A DNA stretch of 25,527 bases. Origin: a virus. Of the stretch, positions 6,845 to 15,717 are shown in pieces (position 1 is the first letter of the stretch; each line of letters opens with the position of its first letter). Under the pieces are notes generated by a model. The model made no database searches and had not been told where the DNA came from. It saw only the letters and a list, made by a program, of their open reading frames with translations. Location: the IMG/VR virus record IMGVR_UViG_3300044846_001289, positions 1-25,527 of that record, one strand, 5' to 3'. The translations under genes were made by a program, and so were the position numbers.

Positions 6845-7943
6845 AATAATTCAAGGCGGAACTTCGGCATCCAAAACGTTTTCTATTTTAGCAGTTCTAA
6901 TTGACTATGCTGTTAAAAACCCAAATAGCGAGATAAGTATTATCGCTGAATCAATACCGCATTTAAGACGTGGAGCATTAAAGGATTTTATTAAAATTCT
7001 GAAATGGACGAACCGATATAACGATGAATGTTTAAACAAATCGCTATTAACGTACACAATGAAATGCGGTTCAGTTTTCGATTTCTTTTCGGCAGACGAT
7101 TCAAGTAAATTAAGAGGAGCAAGGCGTGACATTTTATATATGAATGAGTGTAATAATATGACTTTTGACGCTTACAATGAACTTTCAATTCGTACAAAGA
7201 AATACGTTTATTTAGACTTCAATCCCGTTAATGAATTTTGGGTTCACTCGGAATTAAAAGACGACCCGAATGCAGATTTTATTATCCTTACTTACTTAGA
7301 TAACGAAGCGTTGGACGATTCAATTATTCAACAAATCGAGAATAATAAAACCAAAGCGTTAACGTCTAATTATTGGAGTAATTGGTGGAAGGTTTACGGC
7401 GAAGGTCAAATAGGAATGTTAGAGGGGGTTGTATTTAGCAACTGGAAAACAATTGATTCAATACCAATTGACGCAAGGTTATTAGGTATTGGATTAGATT
7501 TCGGTTACACTAACGACCCAACTTCAGCGGTGGCGGTTTACAAGTGGAATGACAAAAGAATACTCAAAGAATTGTTTTACCAAACTGGAATGTTGAACGG
7601 CGATATAGCGAACGTTTTGCCAAAAGATACTTTGATTTATGCGGATTCAGCAGAACCGAAAAGTATTGAAGAAATACGACGTAGGGGTTTACAGATTTAT
7701 CCAGCAACAAAAGGCAAAGATTCGATAAATTACGGAATTGACTTGATGCAACAACAAGAATACTTAGTTACTTCGGATAGTGTAAATCTAATTAAAGAAC
7801 TTCGCGGTTATTGTTGGGATGTTGATAAGACTGGTAAACAGCTGAATAAACCCCAAGGAGGCAAAGACCACGCAATTGATGCAATCCGTTACCACGAAAT
7901 GGAATCCATAAGCACAAACAAAGGCGTGTATAACATTTATTAA
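6789..7943 (+). CDS. terL: Terminase large subunit (PBSX/Terminase_3-like)
   Basis: This 384-residue protein is the DNA-packaging motor ATPase and nuclease that fills the prohead through the portal. Walker A is the GGTSASKT variant (23-30), and Walker B DILYMNE lies at 114-120 with catalytic Glu120. The RNase H-like nuclease has acidic residues Asp237 (GLDFGYT), Asp286 (YADSAEP) and Asp364 (DHAIDAIRY). The protein is slightly short for a TerL, but all motifs are present. I keep the ATG at 6789, despite a 56-base overlap with the preceding gene, because it places the Walker A at the usual distance from the N-terminus. Confidence 0.93.
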   Translation: MFKRTTAVNKIRQLKKRIKIIQGGTSASKTFSILAVLIDYAVKNPNSEISIIAESIPHLRRGALKDFIKILKWTNRYNDECLNKSLLTYTMKCGSVFDFFSADDSSKLRGARRDILYMNECNNMTFDAYNELSIRTKKYVYLDFNPVNEFWVHSELKDDPNADFIILTYLDNEALDDSIIQQIENNKTKALTSNYWSNWWKVYGEGQIGMLEGVVFSNWKTIDSIPIDARLLGIGLDFGYTNDPTSAVAVYKWNDKRILKELFYQTGMLNGDIANVLPKDTLIYADSAEPKSIEEIRRRGLQIYPATKGKDSINYGIDLMQQQEYLVTSDSVNLIKELRGYCWDVDKTGKQLNKPQGGKDHAIDAIRYHEMESISTNKGVYNIY

Positions 7944-7965
7944 TATTTGTAGTTTATTAAGTATG
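7929..7965 (+). promoter_or_regulatory. Shared late-promoter-like motif, copy 1
   Basis: The 20 bases TTTGTAGTTTATTAAGTATG (7946-7965) are identical to copy 2 at 14841-14860 and end in the start codon of the tail chaperone gene. An AACA core (7932-7935) lies upstream at the same distance (14 bases start to start) as in copies 3 and 4, although the rest of the upstream box TGCAACA is weak here. Promoter function is inferred from repetition and position. Confidence 0.45.
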
Positions 7966-8727
7966 AAAGTTGAAATAACACTACCAACATCTATTGCTGA
8001 AATACCTTTGCAAGCGTATCAAAAATTCGTTAACGCTTCTCAAAATAGCGAAGATGAATTATTTTTAATGGAGCAAATGGTACAATCTTTTTGCGGTATT
8101 GAGTTAAGATCAATCGCTAAAATGAAAATGAACGACCTAACTGAAATTATTATTTCACTTACTGAAACATTAAAAAGCGAGGGTAAATTTCACGAACGAT
8201 TTAAGATTAAAGATTTGGAGTTTGGGTTTATTCCTAACTTAGAAGATATTAGTTTTGGTGAATACGTGGATTTGGAAAACTACTTACAAGACGTTTCTAA
8301 TTTTCACAAAGCAATGGCGGTAATGTACCGACCAATAAAAGAAACGAAAGGGGATAGGTATTCAATTCACGAGTACAAAGGTAGTGACGAATACAGCGAT
8401 TTAATGAAGTTTGCACCGTTGGAAATAGTAAAGGGAGCAAATGTTTTTTTTTGGAGTTTAGAAAAAGAATTATTGACGGCTACCCTCAAATTTTTGGAGA
8501 AGGAAATGACGGCGGAAATGAAAGCACACTTAGCGAAAGAGCTCAATTTGCAAAGCAGTGGGGGTGGTATGGAAGCTTATATGTACTCTCTGGAAACGAC
8601 ATTACAAAGTTTGATGCAGTCACAAAATTGGGACTTAGAAAGTGTCTTACTTTTCTCACGTTTACAAAACAAAGCGATGAAATTCAAAAGCGCGAATTTG
8701 ACCGAATTACAAAACGACCATGAGTAA
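7963..8727 (+). CDS. Tail assembly chaperone, zero-frame product
   Basis: This 254-residue protein fits the tail assembly chaperones (lambda gpG role) that coat the tape measure before tail tube polymerisation. It is helical and acidic, with no catalytic motif. It lies between the terminase and tail genes, and codons 161-163 include a nine-T run that allows a -1 shift into a second long open frame. In many phages the zero frame ends soon after the slip site; here it stays open for another 91 codons with plausible helices (LLTATLKFLEKE), so both frames may be used. The 3' end overlaps the next gene by 8 bases. Confidence 0.75.
   Translation: MKVEITLPTSIAEIPLQAYQKFVNASQNSEDELFLMEQMVQSFCGIELRSIAKMKMNDLTEIIISLTETLKSEGKFHERFKIKDLEFGFIPNLEDISFGEYVDLENYLQDVSNFHKAMAVMYRPIKETKGDRYSIHEYKGSDEYSDLMKFAPLEIVKGANVFFWSLEKELLTATLKFLEKEMTAEMKAHLAKELNLQSSGGGMEAYMYSLETTLQSLMQSQNWDLESVLLFSRLQNKAMKFKSANLTELQNDHE
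8444..8452 (+). other. Slippery T9 site for -1 ribosomal frameshift
   Basis: Nine T bases follow GCAAATG. In the zero frame they read GTT TTT TTT TGG, so the seven bases 8445-8451 fit the X XXY YYZ pattern as T TTT TTT. A -1 slip by two Phe tRNAs leads directly into the open frame beginning TTG GAG at 8451. No strong hairpin is obvious just downstream. Confidence 0.65.
8451..8723 (+). CDS. Tail assembly chaperone, -1 frame extension (gpT-like)
   Basis: This second frame is read after the -1 slip at 8444-8452, giving a fusion of about 163 zero-frame residues plus 90 residues. The segment FAKQWGWYGSLYVLSGNDI, followed by T-K-L-G-L and LTFLTF, is typical of the C-terminal part of flavophage tail chaperones. 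The frame has no plausible start codon of its own; only TTG occurs, inside the slip site. It ends in TGA that shares ATGA with the next gene (8720), as real genes do throughout this genome. The region is therefore probably coding in two frames for 273 bases. Confidence 0.7.
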   Translation: MEFRKRIIDGYPQIFGEGNDGGNESTLSERAQFAKQWGWYGSLYVLSGNDITKFDAVTKLGLRKCLTFLTFTKQSDEIQKREFDRITKRP

Positions 8728-9322
8728 AGACCCACGAGCCGAAGCATTACAAAAGTTCGTTGACGGAGTTGTAAAACAAGCGAGAACGAATTTAACGAAA
8801 CGTCAAAAGAACTCTTCTAAAAAACTTTATAATTCAATTAAAGGCGATAGTAAGGTTTACCCAAATTCTATCCGTATAGGTTTCGCGATGGAAGATTACG
8901 GATTTTTCCAAGACCAAGGGGTAAAAGGTGCAAACCCGAGTAAGGTATCAAAGAACGCAAAGATTAGAGGGCAACAAGCACCCAACAGCCGTTTTAAATT
9001 TGGGTCAGGAAATTACGCAGGAACGTGGCAAAGTTTCGTATCAAATATTGAAGTTTGGGCAAAGAGAAAAGGAATAAGACTTCGAGACGATCAAGGCAAA
9101 TATAAAAAAGGTAATTATCGAACAATAGCGCAAATAATATCAGGAAATATTTACAATCGTGGTATTAAACCAACGATGTTTTTTAGCGATGCTTTAGAAA
9201 CGAAATTAAAGAAGTTACCAACTGAATTAATAAACCCTTATGTATTAACCGTCAGTAATATTATTGACATAGCAATTAAAGAAAATGTACGCAAGAACGC
9301 CGTTTACAGTTCAAGTAAGTGA
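8720..9322 (+). CDS. Tail/neck protein, HK97 gp10-like candidate
   Basis: A 200-residue basic protein of a type seen in Bacteroidota phages next to tail chaperones. Residues about 58-100 contain the recognisable stretch YGFFQDQGVKG and a glycine-rich KFGSGNY loop; the C-terminal half is helical. The alternation and position suggest a tail-completion or minor tail protein of the HK97 gp10 type, which caps the tail and joins it to the head. No enzyme motif is seen. It is translationally coupled to the chaperone frame by ATGA. The family call is tentative; a phage structural role is likely from context. Confidence 0.6.
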   Translation: MSKDPRAEALQKFVDGVVKQARTNLTKRQKNSSKKLYNSIKGDSKVYPNSIRIGFAMEDYGFFQDQGVKGANPSKVSKNAKIRGQQAPNSRFKFGSGNYAGTWQSFVSNIEVWAKRKGIRLRDDQGKYKKGNYRTIAQIISGNIYNRGIKPTMFFSDALETKLKKLPTELINPYVLTVSNIIDIAIKENVRKNAVYSSSK

Positions 9323-10427
9323 AGCAGGTCAAACTGGTGGGAAATTAGAAGTTTTTATTAGTAATACTTCAACGTTTCCTGCAACAGCTACCTACGTACT
9401 TGAAAAGAACAACCCCAGCGCAACGAATAACGTTATTAGATTCAACGTCACGCCGTTTGTTCGTGAATTTATTAGTAACACTTATCAAGATATTAGAACG
9501 CTAACAAACCCACCAACAGCAACTCCAAATTTACATAGTGCATACGTTCGAATTAAGCGATATAAAAACGTTTCAGGAACTTACACTTTGTTGGATACAA
9601 GAACATATCGCTCGTTTGATGGTTACCGAAGTTTCACGGATTCAGGAACGTTGGGTTTTTTGCCGTGGAGCAATGAAACTTTGACTTTTAACGCCGCTTT
9701 CCCTTTATACAATTATCCAACGGGAATGGTTTTTTATTATTTAGGTTCAAGTTCGGCAAGTACTCCGAGCGGATTGCTTTCCCCAGGTTATATGACCGTT
9801 TATTTATCCCCTAATTGTTACGTTAAATATATTTCTTTAGCAAACCCTGCTAACACGGTAACGTCAACTTTAGATGCTGTAAATCAAAGATATGTTGATG
9901 TTCCTATTGTTTATCAAAGTCCGAGTTTTCCAAATACAAATTATTTCGCAGGCGGTAACACGTTGGAATTTTATAGCAGTTCAAATGTATTATTGCAGTC
10001 GTTTACTTTCAAGCCGTTAAGAGAATGCCGATTTACTGCTATTCCGATTGATTTTGTAAATAAATTAGGAGGTTGGCAACGTGTATTTTTCTTTAAAGCG
10101 TCGCAAGATAAATTGACTTTCTCAAGCGAAGATTATAATTTCCTTACAGCCGTTCCAACGGTAAATAATTGGACGATTACGGACGGGCAAACAAGGCAAA
10201 TGAACCGAAACGCACGTAGAAAAATAACCGTAAATTCAGGAAGCGTTGATGAAAACTTTAAGTTGATTTTGGAACAATTGTTATTATCGGAGCGAGTTAT
10301 GGTTAACGGATTACCTGCAAAGATTGTAACGAACGATGCGGAACTTTACAAAATAGTAAACAAGAAGGACTTGAACTATACACTTGAATTTGAATACGCT
10401 TATGACGAAGTTTCGACTATTTATTGA
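9285..10427 (+). CDS. Tail/baseplate structural protein, distal-tail candidate
   Basis: A 380-residue protein rich in Ser, Thr, Asn and aromatic residues with predicted beta strands, as expected for a virion structural protein. The last 70 residues (NARRKITVNSGSVDEN, LSERVMVNGLPAKI, LNYTLEFEYAYD) follow a pattern I know from flavophage tail proteins, in which a beta-rich module packs near the tail tip. It could be the distal-tail or a baseplate hub subunit. It overlaps the preceding gene by 38 bases and the next by 26 bases, so all three are read from one message. There are no cysteine clusters or enzymatic residues apart from a lone Cys in PLRECRF. Confidence 0.6.
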   Translation: MYARTPFTVQVSEAGQTGGKLEVFISNTSTFPATATYVLEKNNPSATNNVIRFNVTPFVREFISNTYQDIRTLTNPPTATPNLHSAYVRIKRYKNVSGTYTLLDTRTYRSFDGYRSFTDSGTLGFLPWSNETLTFNAAFPLYNYPTGMVFYYLGSSSASTPSGLLSPGYMTVYLSPNCYVKYISLANPANTVTSTLDAVNQRYVDVPIVYQSPSFPNTNYFAGGNTLEFYSSSNVLLQSFTFKPLRECRFTAIPIDFVNKLGGWQRVFFFKASQDKLTFSSEDYNFLTAVPTVNNWTITDGQTRQMNRNARRKITVNSGSVDENFKLILEQLLLSERVMVNGLPAKIVTNDAELYKIVNKKDLNYTLEFEYAYDEVSTIY

Positions 10428-12615
10428 GGGGGTTGAAGTTGACTTATTCAAAGATGAAATTGTAACGGTTAATTCGTCAGTTGCAAACGTTCAGGATATC
10501 AGTAAAGTGTTTAGCGATTTTTCACAATCGTTTTTAGTTCCTGCAACGCCAAGAAACAACCGTATTTTTCAGCATTGGTACGAAAGCGATGTAAACCCAA
10601 CGGTGGATCACAATTTAAGACGTGACGCTTTTATAGAAATTGAAATGCAACCGTTCAGAACTGGTAAAATTCAATTGAATGAAGCGGTAATTAAAGACGG
10701 TCAGGTTGTAAGTTATAGCGTAAATTTCTTTGGTGCGTTGGTTTCGCTTAAAGATAGATTTGGGGAATTGACGTTGGGAGATTTGGATTACTCAAGTGTT
10801 GGTTTCACTTATACAGGTCAAGCCGTTCAGGATAGACTTGAAGATGGAACAACAAGTTACAACGTTCGATTTCCATTGATTAGTCCCAAAAGATTTTGGA
10901 ATAACAGCGGAACAAATGACGATAACATATTCCAAGCTACAAAAGGAATAAGTTATTTAGAGTTATTTCCTGCGGTTCGTGTTTCTAAAATATTCGATAT
11001 TATCGAAACACAATTCGGAATTACTTTTAATAGTACATTTTTCAGTTTATCACGATGGACAGATTTATATTTTAGACATCAATTAGCAGAAAGTTTATTA
11101 ATATTTAGTCCTAAAACACAACTTAATTTTTTAAGCGTTTCGCCAAGCGTTAGTTACGTTGATTTGGCAAATAATTCATTAACACGACCGCCGTTTTTAG
11201 CGTCAACGGTTGAGGTATTTTTAACGGTAGAGTTATTTCCAAGTTCTGTAACGGCAAAACATTTTTGCGAAGTTCACGCAAACGGTGTTTTATTTTCAAC
11301 AACTGAATTTGCACCTGCGGAAACAAATAAAACGGTTGCTACTTTACCGTCAGATAATTCAGTTGTTTATACCGTGTTTCTTTATTCAGATGAAACAACA
11401 TCTTTTGATGCGAATGTAGAAATAGCACAAGCAGGAGGAGGAGGAGTTGTTACAATTACTGGAGATACAATAAACGCAGTGGTAAATATTTCAAGCGCAT
11501 TAAATAGCACGATGAAAATTTACGATTTCTTTTCAGCTGTTTTAAAAGCTTTCAATTTAGTTTGTGTTGGAGAAAATGAAACGACTTTTACGATTGAACC
11601 TTTGCAAGATTGGTACGAATTAGGAAGCGAAAAAGACTTAACGAAATACGTAATTAATTCAAATGGAATTAAAAGATTACCACTTTACAAACAGATAGCT
11701 TTTAAATACAAGCAAAGTAAATCGTTTGCAAATAAGAATTTTTTAAATTTATTTACTCGTGAATACGGAGATTTAGATTCAAGTTTTATTTACGATGGTT
11801 CTGAATTTAAAGTTGAGCTACCTTTTGAAAATAACCAATTTGTAGAAATAGATAATACAAATGTTTTTTGTGCTTATTGCATAGAACCATTTGCACCAAC
11901 AGATACGCAAACTAAACCGTATATTCCAGAACCTACATTACTATATTTAAACGGAGAAGAAACAGCAACAACGGCTTTTAAGTTAAAAAAAGAAAGTACC
12001 GAAGTAAACGTAACAGATTACGCAGTTTTCAATTCAGTTAATACAAGCGGTTTTTCACTTTGCTTTGGTAACGAATTTAACATCGTAACGCAAGAAACAG
12101 AACCTAACAGCCTTTACAATACTTACTACGCTAATCACTTAGGTAATTTATACGACCTACAACAACGTTTATTTTCTTTTACAGCTTATTTACCAACTGG
12201 AGTTTTAAGTGCGCTTAAATTGAACGATAAGATAATAATTAAAGATAAGCGATATTTGATAAACGATATTAGTAGCACGCTTAACAACGGCGAAGTGAAA
12301 ATGAATTTAATACTTGATTTGGTAACGATTCCAATGAGTTGCGATTGTATTCGTGTTACCTACACTTTAGTTGGTGGAGAGCCTATAACGGTGGAGGTTG
12401 CTGTATTTGGAGAAATATATGGAAAAAATTCTTATGAATTTATTATACAAGGAATAGACGTTTCTCTTTTTTGGAATGTAACAAATTGGATGTTTATCAA
12501 TGCTGATTCCGAAGAAACACAAGCCACCCTATCCGCAGACACTGATTGCCCTTTCGGAGTTTACACAATAGAAGAAGGTAGCATATTTTCAGCATTCAGC
12601 GTAACTAATTGTTAA
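10402..12615 (+). CDS. Large tail-tip/baseplate protein
   Basis: A 737-residue protein starting at ATG 10402; an in-frame TTG at 10384 would add only six residues inside the upstream gene. The N-terminus (KFRLFIEGVEVDLF, ISKVFSDFSQSF) matches a conserved flavophage tail family in which the first 150 residues form a tail-hub-like domain. The rest is beta-rich with an insertion at about 240-370 that looks like an adhesin-type beta sandwich. The C-terminal 90 residues have CDCIRVTYTLVGGEP and resemble a small Ig-like domain. It is probably part of the tail tip that contacts the host. Host-binding function is inferred. Confidence 0.65.
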   Translation: MTKFRLFIEGVEVDLFKDEIVTVNSSVANVQDISKVFSDFSQSFLVPATPRNNRIFQHWYESDVNPTVDHNLRRDAFIEIEMQPFRTGKIQLNEAVIKDGQVVSYSVNFFGALVSLKDRFGELTLGDLDYSSVGFTYTGQAVQDRLEDGTTSYNVRFPLISPKRFWNNSGTNDDNIFQATKGISYLELFPAVRVSKIFDIIETQFGITFNSTFFSLSRWTDLYFRHQLAESLLIFSPKTQLNFLSVSPSVSYVDLANNSLTRPPFLASTVEVFLTVELFPSSVTAKHFCEVHANGVLFSTTEFAPAETNKTVATLPSDNSVVYTVFLYSDETTSFDANVEIAQAGGGGVVTITGDTINAVVNISSALNSTMKIYDFFSAVLKAFNLVCVGENETTFTIEPLQDWYELGSEKDLTKYVINSNGIKRLPLYKQIAFKYKQSKSFANKNFLNLFTREYGDLDSSFIYDGSEFKVELPFENNQFVEIDNTNVFCAYCIEPFAPTDTQTKPYIPEPTLLYLNGEETATTAFKLKKESTEVNVTDYAVFNSVNTSGFSLCFGNEFNIVTQETEPNSLYNTYYANHLGNLYDLQQRLFSFTAYLPTGVLSALKLNDKIIIKDKRYLINDISSTLNNGEVKMNLILDLVTIPMSCDCIRVTYTLVGGEPITVEVAVFGEIYGKNSYEFIIQGIDVSLFWNVTNWMFINADSEETQATLSADTDCPFGVYTIEEGSIFSAFSVTNC

Positions 12616-12620
12616 AAAAA

Positions 12621-12782
12621 ATGAGAATACAAAATATTATAAACCTACTGAAAACACAAAAATTTTACGGTGTTTCTAAAGAAGTAGATATTGCAAAGGG
12701 TGTTAATGAAATTACGCCGAATATAAAACGAATTATAGACCAAGAAAATAGAAAGTATCATGGCAGAAAAAAAGGTTATTGA
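12621..12782 (+). CDS. Small protein of 53 residues, unknown
   Basis: A short open frame begins with ATG after an A-rich run (GTTAAAAAAAATG), 5 bases after the previous stop, and ends at TGA 12780-12782 inside the tape measure gene. The product is basic and helical (QNIINLLKTQKF, EITPNIKRIIDQEN). It fills what would otherwise be a 144-base gap between the tail-tip and tape measure genes, and the 23-base overlap matches the crowding elsewhere. No family is recognised. It may be a tail accessory factor. Confidence 0.6.
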   Translation: MRIQNIINLLKTQKFYGVSKEVDIAKGVNEITPNIKRIIDQENRKYHGRKKGY

Positions 12783-14847
12783 GATAGAAATTCAGGATAA
12801 TTCTAAAACGCTTAAACAACAATACAAAGAGGCGGTTTTAGAAGTTCAGAAACTTGCGGATGCTTTCGGTGCGACATCAATCGAAGTTCAAAATGCGTCA
12901 AAAAGAGCGGCTGAATTAAAAGACCAAATCGAAGATGTTAACGACGCTATCCAATCGCAAAAGGGAGAGGGTGCATTTATTGCTTTGGGTAAATCAGTTA
13001 GTGCTGTTGCAAATGGTTTTAGTGCCGTTCAGGGTGCAATGGGTTTAGTTGGTGTTGAAAGTGAAGAGGTGCAACAAGCGATGTTAAGAGTTCAAAGTGC
13101 AATGGCTTTGGCACAAGGATTGGAGGGTTTAGAAGATGCAGGAAGAGCGTTTAAGCAGTTGGGAGCGGTTGTTAAATCAACTACTATTTTTACGACTGCT
13201 TATAACTTTGTAATGGGAATTTCCAACAAAGAGACGGCAACAAATGTAGCAGTTACTGAAGCGGATTCAGTTGCAAAAGTAGGTTTAGGAGCAACAACGG
13301 TTGGTGTTACAACGGCAACAACTGGCGCAACAACAGCGATGAAGTTGTTTAGATTAGCTTTGATTGCAACTGGTATCGGTGCAATAATTGTTTTAATTGG
13401 TTTACTAATTGCAAACTTTGATAAGGTAACAAAAGTAGTTACTAAACTTTCAGGATATGTTGTAAAAGCTTATGACTATTTCGACCAATTAGGAACTGGA
13501 ATAAAAGTTTTAATAGGTATCTTTTTTCCTATGATTGGAATTATTTACGGAGCAATTAAAGCACTTGAATATTTTGATATTATCGACACGAAGAACGAGC
13601 GTAATATGTCAGCACGTCACGAAGCTAATATGCGTCGAGTTGATAAATCGTTAGCGAAAAGAGAAAAGGAACGTATCGCAAGAAAAAAAGCATACGACGA
13701 AGAAACTGGAAATATTGACCGACAAATTAAGTTATTAGAAGCGCAAGGAAAATCAACGGAAGCACTTGAAAAGTTACAGCTTAAAAGGTCGTTAACAAAT
13801 CAACGTGAACTGATTAAAGAAGCACGTTTGAACTTGCAAATTTTAAGAGCAACGAATATCGGTGGTGTCAACGATGAAATGATTGAGGAAACAAAAACCG
13901 CAATCGCTGAAATGAAACAAGCAATTTTAAATACTGAAACGGATATTAAAATAGCAAGGATTGAAGGTGCAAAAGAAACTAAGGATGCAACTAAAGATAG
14001 TGAAAAGGAAAAACAAGGGGTTATTATAGACACTTACGCATTACAGCAAAGTATTTTAGCTGATATGAATGCAAAGGAATTAAAAGCACTAGACGACATC
14101 GACAAAGCAAACGCAGAATCTAATAAGCTAAAAAAACAACAAGAAGTTGATTACCTTAATGAAATTGAAGCATTACAAGAACAAAATTTCCAATTTGGCT
14201 TAACAGAACAGCAAAGGGAAATACAATCTGTTAACGACAAGTATTTTACACTTGAAGAACTTGCAAAAGGTAACGCCGAAGAATTAGCAATTATTGAAAA
14301 AGCTAAAACAGATGAATTAAGTGTTATTAATGATAAATATACTAAAGAACAAATCGCAACGGCTCAAAGTGTTCAAAGGTCAAAATTACAAATGACAGCG
14401 GATGCGTTTGTTGCAATTGGTGGTTTAATAGAATCTTTCAACATTAAAGATGAGGCAAGAGCACGTAAACAATTTCAAATCGCAAAGGCGTTTAATTTAG
14501 CGGCTGCAATTACAAATACTTACTTAGGTATTACCGACGCTTTGGCAAAAGATGGAACTTTCCCAGGTTCTCGATTTATAGCGGCAGGAACGGTGGCAAC
14601 AACTGGTTTGGCAAGTATCGTAAAAATTGCAAGTACACAATTTGGAAGCGGTGGCGGTGGAGGAAGCAACCCAGTTCCGACTGGTGGCGGTGGTGTTATA
14701 GCACCTAATTTAAACGTCGTTGGAGACACTGGAATAAACCAACTTGCAACCTTACAACAGCAACCTGTTAAAGCGTATGTAGTAAGCAACGACATCACAA
14801 GCGCACAGCAGTTCGATTTGAAAGTGCAACAAACAGCGAGTTTGTAG
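12760..14847 (+). CDS. Tail tape measure protein
   Basis: This 695-residue protein sets tail length and probably helps DNA entry. The N-terminal 100 residues are helical, starting with a coiled coil (EAVLEVQKLADAFGATSIEV). Two hydrophobic segments follow (about 197-221 and 247-270), then a long charged coiled coil (about 285-530) rich in Lys, Glu and Ala. The C-terminus has a Gly-rich stretch (GSGGGGGSNPVPTGGGG). At about 0.15 nm per residue, a known rule for tape measures, the tail would be near 100 nm. It lies downstream of the tail chaperones but is separated from them by four tail genes, which differs from the usual chaperone-then-tape order. Confidence 0.85.
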   Translation: MAEKKVIEIEIQDNSKTLKQQYKEAVLEVQKLADAFGATSIEVQNASKRAAELKDQIEDVNDAIQSQKGEGAFIALGKSVSAVANGFSAVQGAMGLVGVESEEVQQAMLRVQSAMALAQGLEGLEDAGRAFKQLGAVVKSTTIFTTAYNFVMGISNKETATNVAVTEADSVAKVGLGATTVGVTTATTGATTAMKLFRLALIATGIGAIIVLIGLLIANFDKVTKVVTKLSGYVVKAYDYFDQLGTGIKVLIGIFFPMIGIIYGAIKALEYFDIIDTKNERNMSARHEANMRRVDKSLAKREKERIARKKAYDEETGNIDRQIKLLEAQGKSTEALEKLQLKRSLTNQRELIKEARLNLQILRATNIGGVNDEMIEETKTAIAEMKQAILNTETDIKIARIEGAKETKDATKDSEKEKQGVIIDTYALQQSILADMNAKELKALDDIDKANAESNKLKKQQEVDYLNEIEALQEQNFQFGLTEQQREIQSVNDKYFTLEELAKGNAEELAIIEKAKTDELSVINDKYTKEQIATAQSVQRSKLQMTADAFVAIGGLIESFNIKDEARARKQFQIAKAFNLAAAITNTYLGITDALAKDGTFPGSRFIAAGTVATTGLASIVKIASTQFGSGGGGGSNPVPTGGGGVIAPNLNVVGDTGINQLATLQQQPVKAYVVSNDITSAQQFDLKVQQTASL

Positions 14848-14860
14848 TTTATTAAGTATG
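14825..14860 (+). promoter_or_regulatory. Shared late-promoter-like motif, copy 2
   Basis: TGCAACAAA (14825-14833), 7 bases, then TTTGTAGTTTATTAAGTATG (14841-14860), the same 20 bases as copy 1. It overlaps the end of the tape measure gene, whose TAG stop lies inside it, and ends with the start codon of the XkdF-like gene. It would allow the head block to be transcribed separately from the tail block. Confidence 0.5.
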
Positions 14861-15715
14861 GAAGTTTACGAATTAGTAATTAAAGACGAAACTAAGGACG
14901 GCGTTTTCGCTGTTTCTTTGGTAGAAAAACCTGCTATTGAAGAAAACTTTATAGCACTTTCAGAACACGAAATCGAACTAAAAGCAATTGACGAAAAGAG
15001 AATTGTTTTAGGCGCGGCGTTAATTCCAAACAAGCGAATATTTAGAAAAGATAAGGACAAAGAGTTTGAAATATTCTTTTCTAAAGAAACGGTAAAGCGT
15101 GCAAGTGAGTTGGTATTTATGCGAGGTCAACATCAAAACACAACGGAAAACCACGCTGTTAAAGTTGACGGAATGACGATCGTGGAATCATGGATTATTG
15201 AGGATAGCAAAAAAGATAAAAGCGCATTTTACGAAATGAGTTTGCCAGTTGGTACGTGGATGATAGCGATGAAAGTTGACAACGATGAAACGTGGGAAAA
15301 GGTAAAGAAAGGCGAATTTAAAGGGTTTTCAATCGAGGGTTATTTTGCTGAACGTTACGAAATGACAGCACGTGAGAAAGTAGCTGAATTGTTACGTAAA
15401 GAATTTAATTTAGAAAGTTATACCGACTACCCAGAACAAGCAACTGAAAACGCAAAAATAGCTTTGCGATATGTTGAGGAAAACGGTTGGGGTTCGTGTG
15501 GCACTCCCGTTGGAAAAGTACGTGCAAATCAATTAGCGAATCGAGAACCAATTAGCGAAGATACAATTTCACGAATGGCAAGTTTTGAACGTCACCGAGA
15601 AAATTCACAAAAGGAATTAGGGGACGGATGCGGTCGTTTAATGTGGCTTTGTTGGGGTGGCGATGCAGGTATTGAATGGGCACAAAGAAAATTAGAACAA
15701 ATCAAAAATAAATAA
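14858..15715 (+). CDS. XkdF-like head protein with an extra C-terminal domain
   Basis: A 285-residue protein. Residues about 1-190 match the XkdF family (phage PBSX), typified by VEKPAIEENF, RGQHQNTTENHAV, WIIEDSKKDKS, PVGTWMIAMKV and KGFSIEGYF. These proteins sit in head gene clusters and are proposed to act in capsid maturation or as a prohead protease. Residues about 200-285 form a second module (DYPEQATENAKIALRYVEEN, CGTPVGKVRANQLANREPIS, GDGCGRLMWLCWGGDAGIEW) that also occurs in other phage head proteins. Conserved His, Cys and acidic residues lie there, but I cannot assign a catalytic set. It is followed by the AT-rich gene at 15718. Confidence 0.8.
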   Translation: MEVYELVIKDETKDGVFAVSLVEKPAIEENFIALSEHEIELKAIDEKRIVLGAALIPNKRIFRKDKDKEFEIFFSKETVKRASELVFMRGQHQNTTENHAVKVDGMTIVESWIIEDSKKDKSAFYEMSLPVGTWMIAMKVDNDETWEKVKKGEFKGFSIEGYFAERYEMTAREKVAELLRKEFNLESYTDYPEQATENAKIALRYVEENGWGSCGTPVGKVRANQLANREPISEDTISRMASFERHRENSQKELGDGCGRLMWLCWGGDAGIEWAQRKLEQIKNK

Positions 15716-15717
15716 AT

